64,000 nt of DNA from Solibacillus sp. FSL R5-0449 (GTDB lineage Bacteria > Bacillota > Bacilli > Bacillales_A > Planococcaceae), in NCBI RefSeq assembly GCF_037975215.1, contig NZ_CP150239.1, positions 968,001-1,032,000 on the forward strand. Direction: 5' to 3'. Positions within the stretch are counted from its first letter, which is position 1. Every line of letters starts with the position of its first letter. The notes below the pieces were generated by a model. It saw nothing but the letters and a program-made list of their open reading frames with translations, did not search any database and was not told the origin of the DNA. The translations under genes and the position numbers were made by a program. Shown here piece after piece: positions 62,523-64,000 of this stretch.

Positions 62523-63779
62523 ATGCAAACAGTTATAGCCTTTATTTTAATTTTTGGCTCACTCGTATTTTTCCATGAGCTAGGTCACTTCTTATTTGCA
62601 AAGAAAGCGGGCATTATGGTGCGTGAATTTGCGATTGGTATGGGACCGAAGATTTTTGGGATGACGAAAGGTGAAACAGTCTATACGCTACGATTATTGC
62701 CGATTGGCGGTTATGTAAGAATGGCCGGAGAAGATACCGATACGGTAGAATTGCAGCCTGGTTACCGCGTAGCTTTAATAACGAACGAAGAAAATATTGT
62801 AGAAAAAATCATACTCAACCAAAAAACACATTACCAGAACGTCATCTTTTTAGAAGTGGAGCGTGCGGATTTAGAACGCGAACTTTGGATTGAAGGTTAT
62901 GATGAGGATGATCAGTTCATCCGCTACAATGTATCACGTACAGCAAGCATCGTTGAAAATGGTACGGACCAGATGATTGCACCGCTTGATCGCCAATTCA
63001 ATTCAAAATCCGTTGGTGCTCGTGCGATGGCCATTTTTGCAGGTCCATTATTCAACTTTATTTTAGCGTTTTTCATCTTCCTGATTATCGGGCTGATTCA
63101 AGGGATTCCATCCGATGAACCGATTATTGCCGAAGTTGTGGACGACTCTGTTGCGAGCAGTGCCGGTTTGGTTGATGGGGATAAGGTTGTCAAAGTAAAC
63201 GGTCAGCCGATTTCAACTTGGGAACAATTATCCACGCAAATTTTCAATAACCCGAACAAAACTGTGACATTCGAAGTTGAACGTCCAGCGGGCAATGAAA
63301 TCATTGAACTTACACCGAAAGCTGTGGAACAAGAAGGCGGCCAACCGTATGGCCAAATCGGTGTTATGCGTTCCATTGAAAAAAATCCATTACAAGCCGT
63401 AGTGTATGGTGTGGAAGAAACGTATAACATGATTATTACAATCGGAAAACTTGTCGGCAAACTGGTTACCGGCCAATTCTCAATTGACGCTTTATCAGGA
63501 CCGGTAGGAATTTATAAAACAACTGAAACGGTCGTAACTTTCGGTTTATATAATATTCTATACTTTGCGGCAATGCTGAGCGTCAACTTAGGAATTATGA
63601 ACTTATTACCATTACCAGCACTTGATGGTGGCCGTTTACTATTCTTCGCTGTTGAAGCAGTAAGAGGAAAACCGATCGACCGTCAAAAAGAAGGTATGGT
63701 TCACTTCGTCGGAATCCTCCTCCTGATGATCTTAATGGTCGTCGTGACATGGAATGATATCCAGCGATTCTTCTTCTAA
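62523..63779 (+). CDS. rasP: Site-2 zinc metalloprotease RasP (RseP family)
   Basis: An intramembrane protease that cleaves anti-sigma factors (RsiW in B. subtilis) and signal-peptide remnants. The 418-residue protein has the zinc site HELGH (residues 18-22) in the first membrane helix, a central PDZ domain (about 205-270: GLVDGDKVVKVNGQPISTW) and the second catalytic motif LPLPALDGGRL near the C-terminus. AAGGTGGGAG precedes the ATG. It lies between dxr and proS as in B. subtilis. Confidence 0.97.
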   Translation: MQTVIAFILIFGSLVFFHELGHFLFAKKAGIMVREFAIGMGPKIFGMTKGETVYTLRLLPIGGYVRMAGEDTDTVELQPGYRVALITNEENIVEKIILNQKTHYQNVIFLEVERADLERELWIEGYDEDDQFIRYNVSRTASIVENGTDQMIAPLDRQFNSKSVGARAMAIFAGPLFNFILAFFIFLIIGLIQGIPSDEPIIAEVVDDSVASSAGLVDGDKVVKVNGQPISTWEQLSTQIFNNPNKTVTFEVERPAGNEIIELTPKAVEQEGGQPYGQIGVMRSIEKNPLQAVVYGVEETYNMIITIGKLVGKLVTGQFSIDALSGPVGIYKTTETVVTFGLYNILYFAAMLSVNLGIMNLLPLPALDGGRLLFFAVEAVRGKPIDRQKEGMVHFVGILLLMILMVVVTWNDIQRFFF

Positions 63780-63813
63780 AAACAATTAAGATGATTTAAC
63801 TAGGTGGCGAGCA

Positions 63814-63842
63814 GGTTGATTGACCCTCAATGGAAATCAACC
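63814..63842 (+). repeat. Short degenerate copy of the dispersed repeat ends
   Basis: GGTTGATT (63814-63821) and AATCAACC (63835-63842) are perfect inverted arms, with AATGG just before the right arm as in the 258-bp copy. Only 29 bp long, in the rasP-proS gap. Confidence 0.55.
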
Positions 63843-63891
63843 CTATGTCAGAGGTAGAATCTCTTTTAAACAAAATACGTTTTAAAATGGC

Positions 63892-63933
63892 AGCTTTGAG
63901 CGTTTTGTATGAATAATACTAGCGTTCAAAGCT
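63892..63933. terminator. Hairpin between rasP and proS
   Basis: AGCTTTGAGCG (63892-63902) pairs with CGTTCAAAGCT (63923-63933) over 11 bp with one G-U. The T run after it is short (AAATTTG), so termination is uncertain. Confidence 0.45.
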
Positions 63934-63988
63934 AAATTTGATTAGTATTATAGAAGTAGCAATTTAAATAAAAAAGGTGGCACTATTT

Positions 63989-64000
63989 ATGAAACAGACC
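63989..64000 (+). CDS. proS: Start of a CDS cut by the window end, probably proS
   Basis: ATG 63989 follows AAAGGTGG at 7-8 bases and encodes MKQT before the window ends. In B. subtilis the gene after rasP is proS (prolyl-tRNA synthetase), whose protein starts MRQS. The identity rests on gene order and four residues only. Confidence 0.5.

Noticed and set aside
62295-62528. Minus-strand 77-residue ORF over the dxr end and the dxr-rasP gap
   Set aside because: Overlaps the dxr 3' end in antisense and has low-complexity composition; nothing supports expression.
1-64000. CRISPR arrays, tRNA or rRNA genes, toxin-antitoxin or restriction systems
   Set aside because: No regularly spaced repeats, cloverleaf-like genes or recognisable defence proteins were found in any gap.

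Overview
The window is a low-GC Gram-positive chromosome segment. Gene order matches the Bacillus subtilis smc-ftsY-ffh to rasP-proS segment almost gene for gene. Protein details (a G2 HslV, an extra flagellar gene between flgD and flgE, two extra small genes around sigD) and intergenic repeats of the GGAAAGCGTCCGCC type suggest a spore-forming member of Planococcaceae (Solibacillus/Lysinibacillus-like). That placement is inference; no 16S gene is present. Nearly all genes are on the plus strand. The only clear minus-strand gene is a broken transposase. I found no tRNA, rRNA, CRISPR array, prophage or defence system.

Layout: (1) 1-10371, SRP, ribosome and RNA-processing genes: smc (5'-truncated by the window edge), ftsY, ylxM-ffh, rpsP-khpA, rimM-trmD, rplS with a probable L19 leader, signal peptidase, rbgA. 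(2) 10372-24610: a 258-bp dispersed repeat, rnhB, a FliK-like/FlhB-C-like pair (ylqG/ylqH), sucCD, dprA, topA, trmFO, xerC-hslVU-codY. (3) 24611-27145, an accessory junction: inverted 18-bp ends enclose an IS1182-type transposase pseudogene, a 102-bp dispersed repeat and a hairpin, followed by about 520 bp of AT-rich DNA leading to the motility operon. (4) 27146-53883: a complete fla/che operon, flgB to cheD, plus a small membrane protein and a terminator. (5) 53913-55684: sigD, a small unknown gene and swrB, with what looks like their own promoter. (6) 55690-64000: rpsB, tsf, pyrH-frr, a third dispersed repeat, uppS-cdsA-dxr-rasP and the first codons of proS.

How the genes work together: the fla/che operon encodes the rod, hook and MS/C-ring (FlgBC, FliEFG, FliMY), the export gate and ATPase (FliOPQR, FlhAB, FliHIJ), hook-length control and capping (FliK, FlgD), placement GTPases (FlhF/FlhG) and chemotactic signalling (CheA/W/Y/B/C/D). 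SigD would then switch on late genes that lie elsewhere. Flagellin, stators, chemoreceptors and FlgM are not here. HslVU, CodY and XerC form the usual codV-clpQY-codY cluster; SucCD serve the TCA cycle; UppS-CdsA-Dxr-RasP serve envelope lipids, isoprenoids and regulated intramembrane proteolysis.

Most of the window is conserved core. The unusual signals are intergenic: a dispersed palindromic repeat family with one copy reduced to its fused ends (6805-6826); a transposase disabled by an exact 13-bp tandem duplication; a swrD Shine-Dalgarno separated from its start codon by a GC-rich hairpin; a terminator and separate promoter that uncouple sigD from fla/che; and perfect Spo0A-box heptamers upstream of both flgB and sigD.
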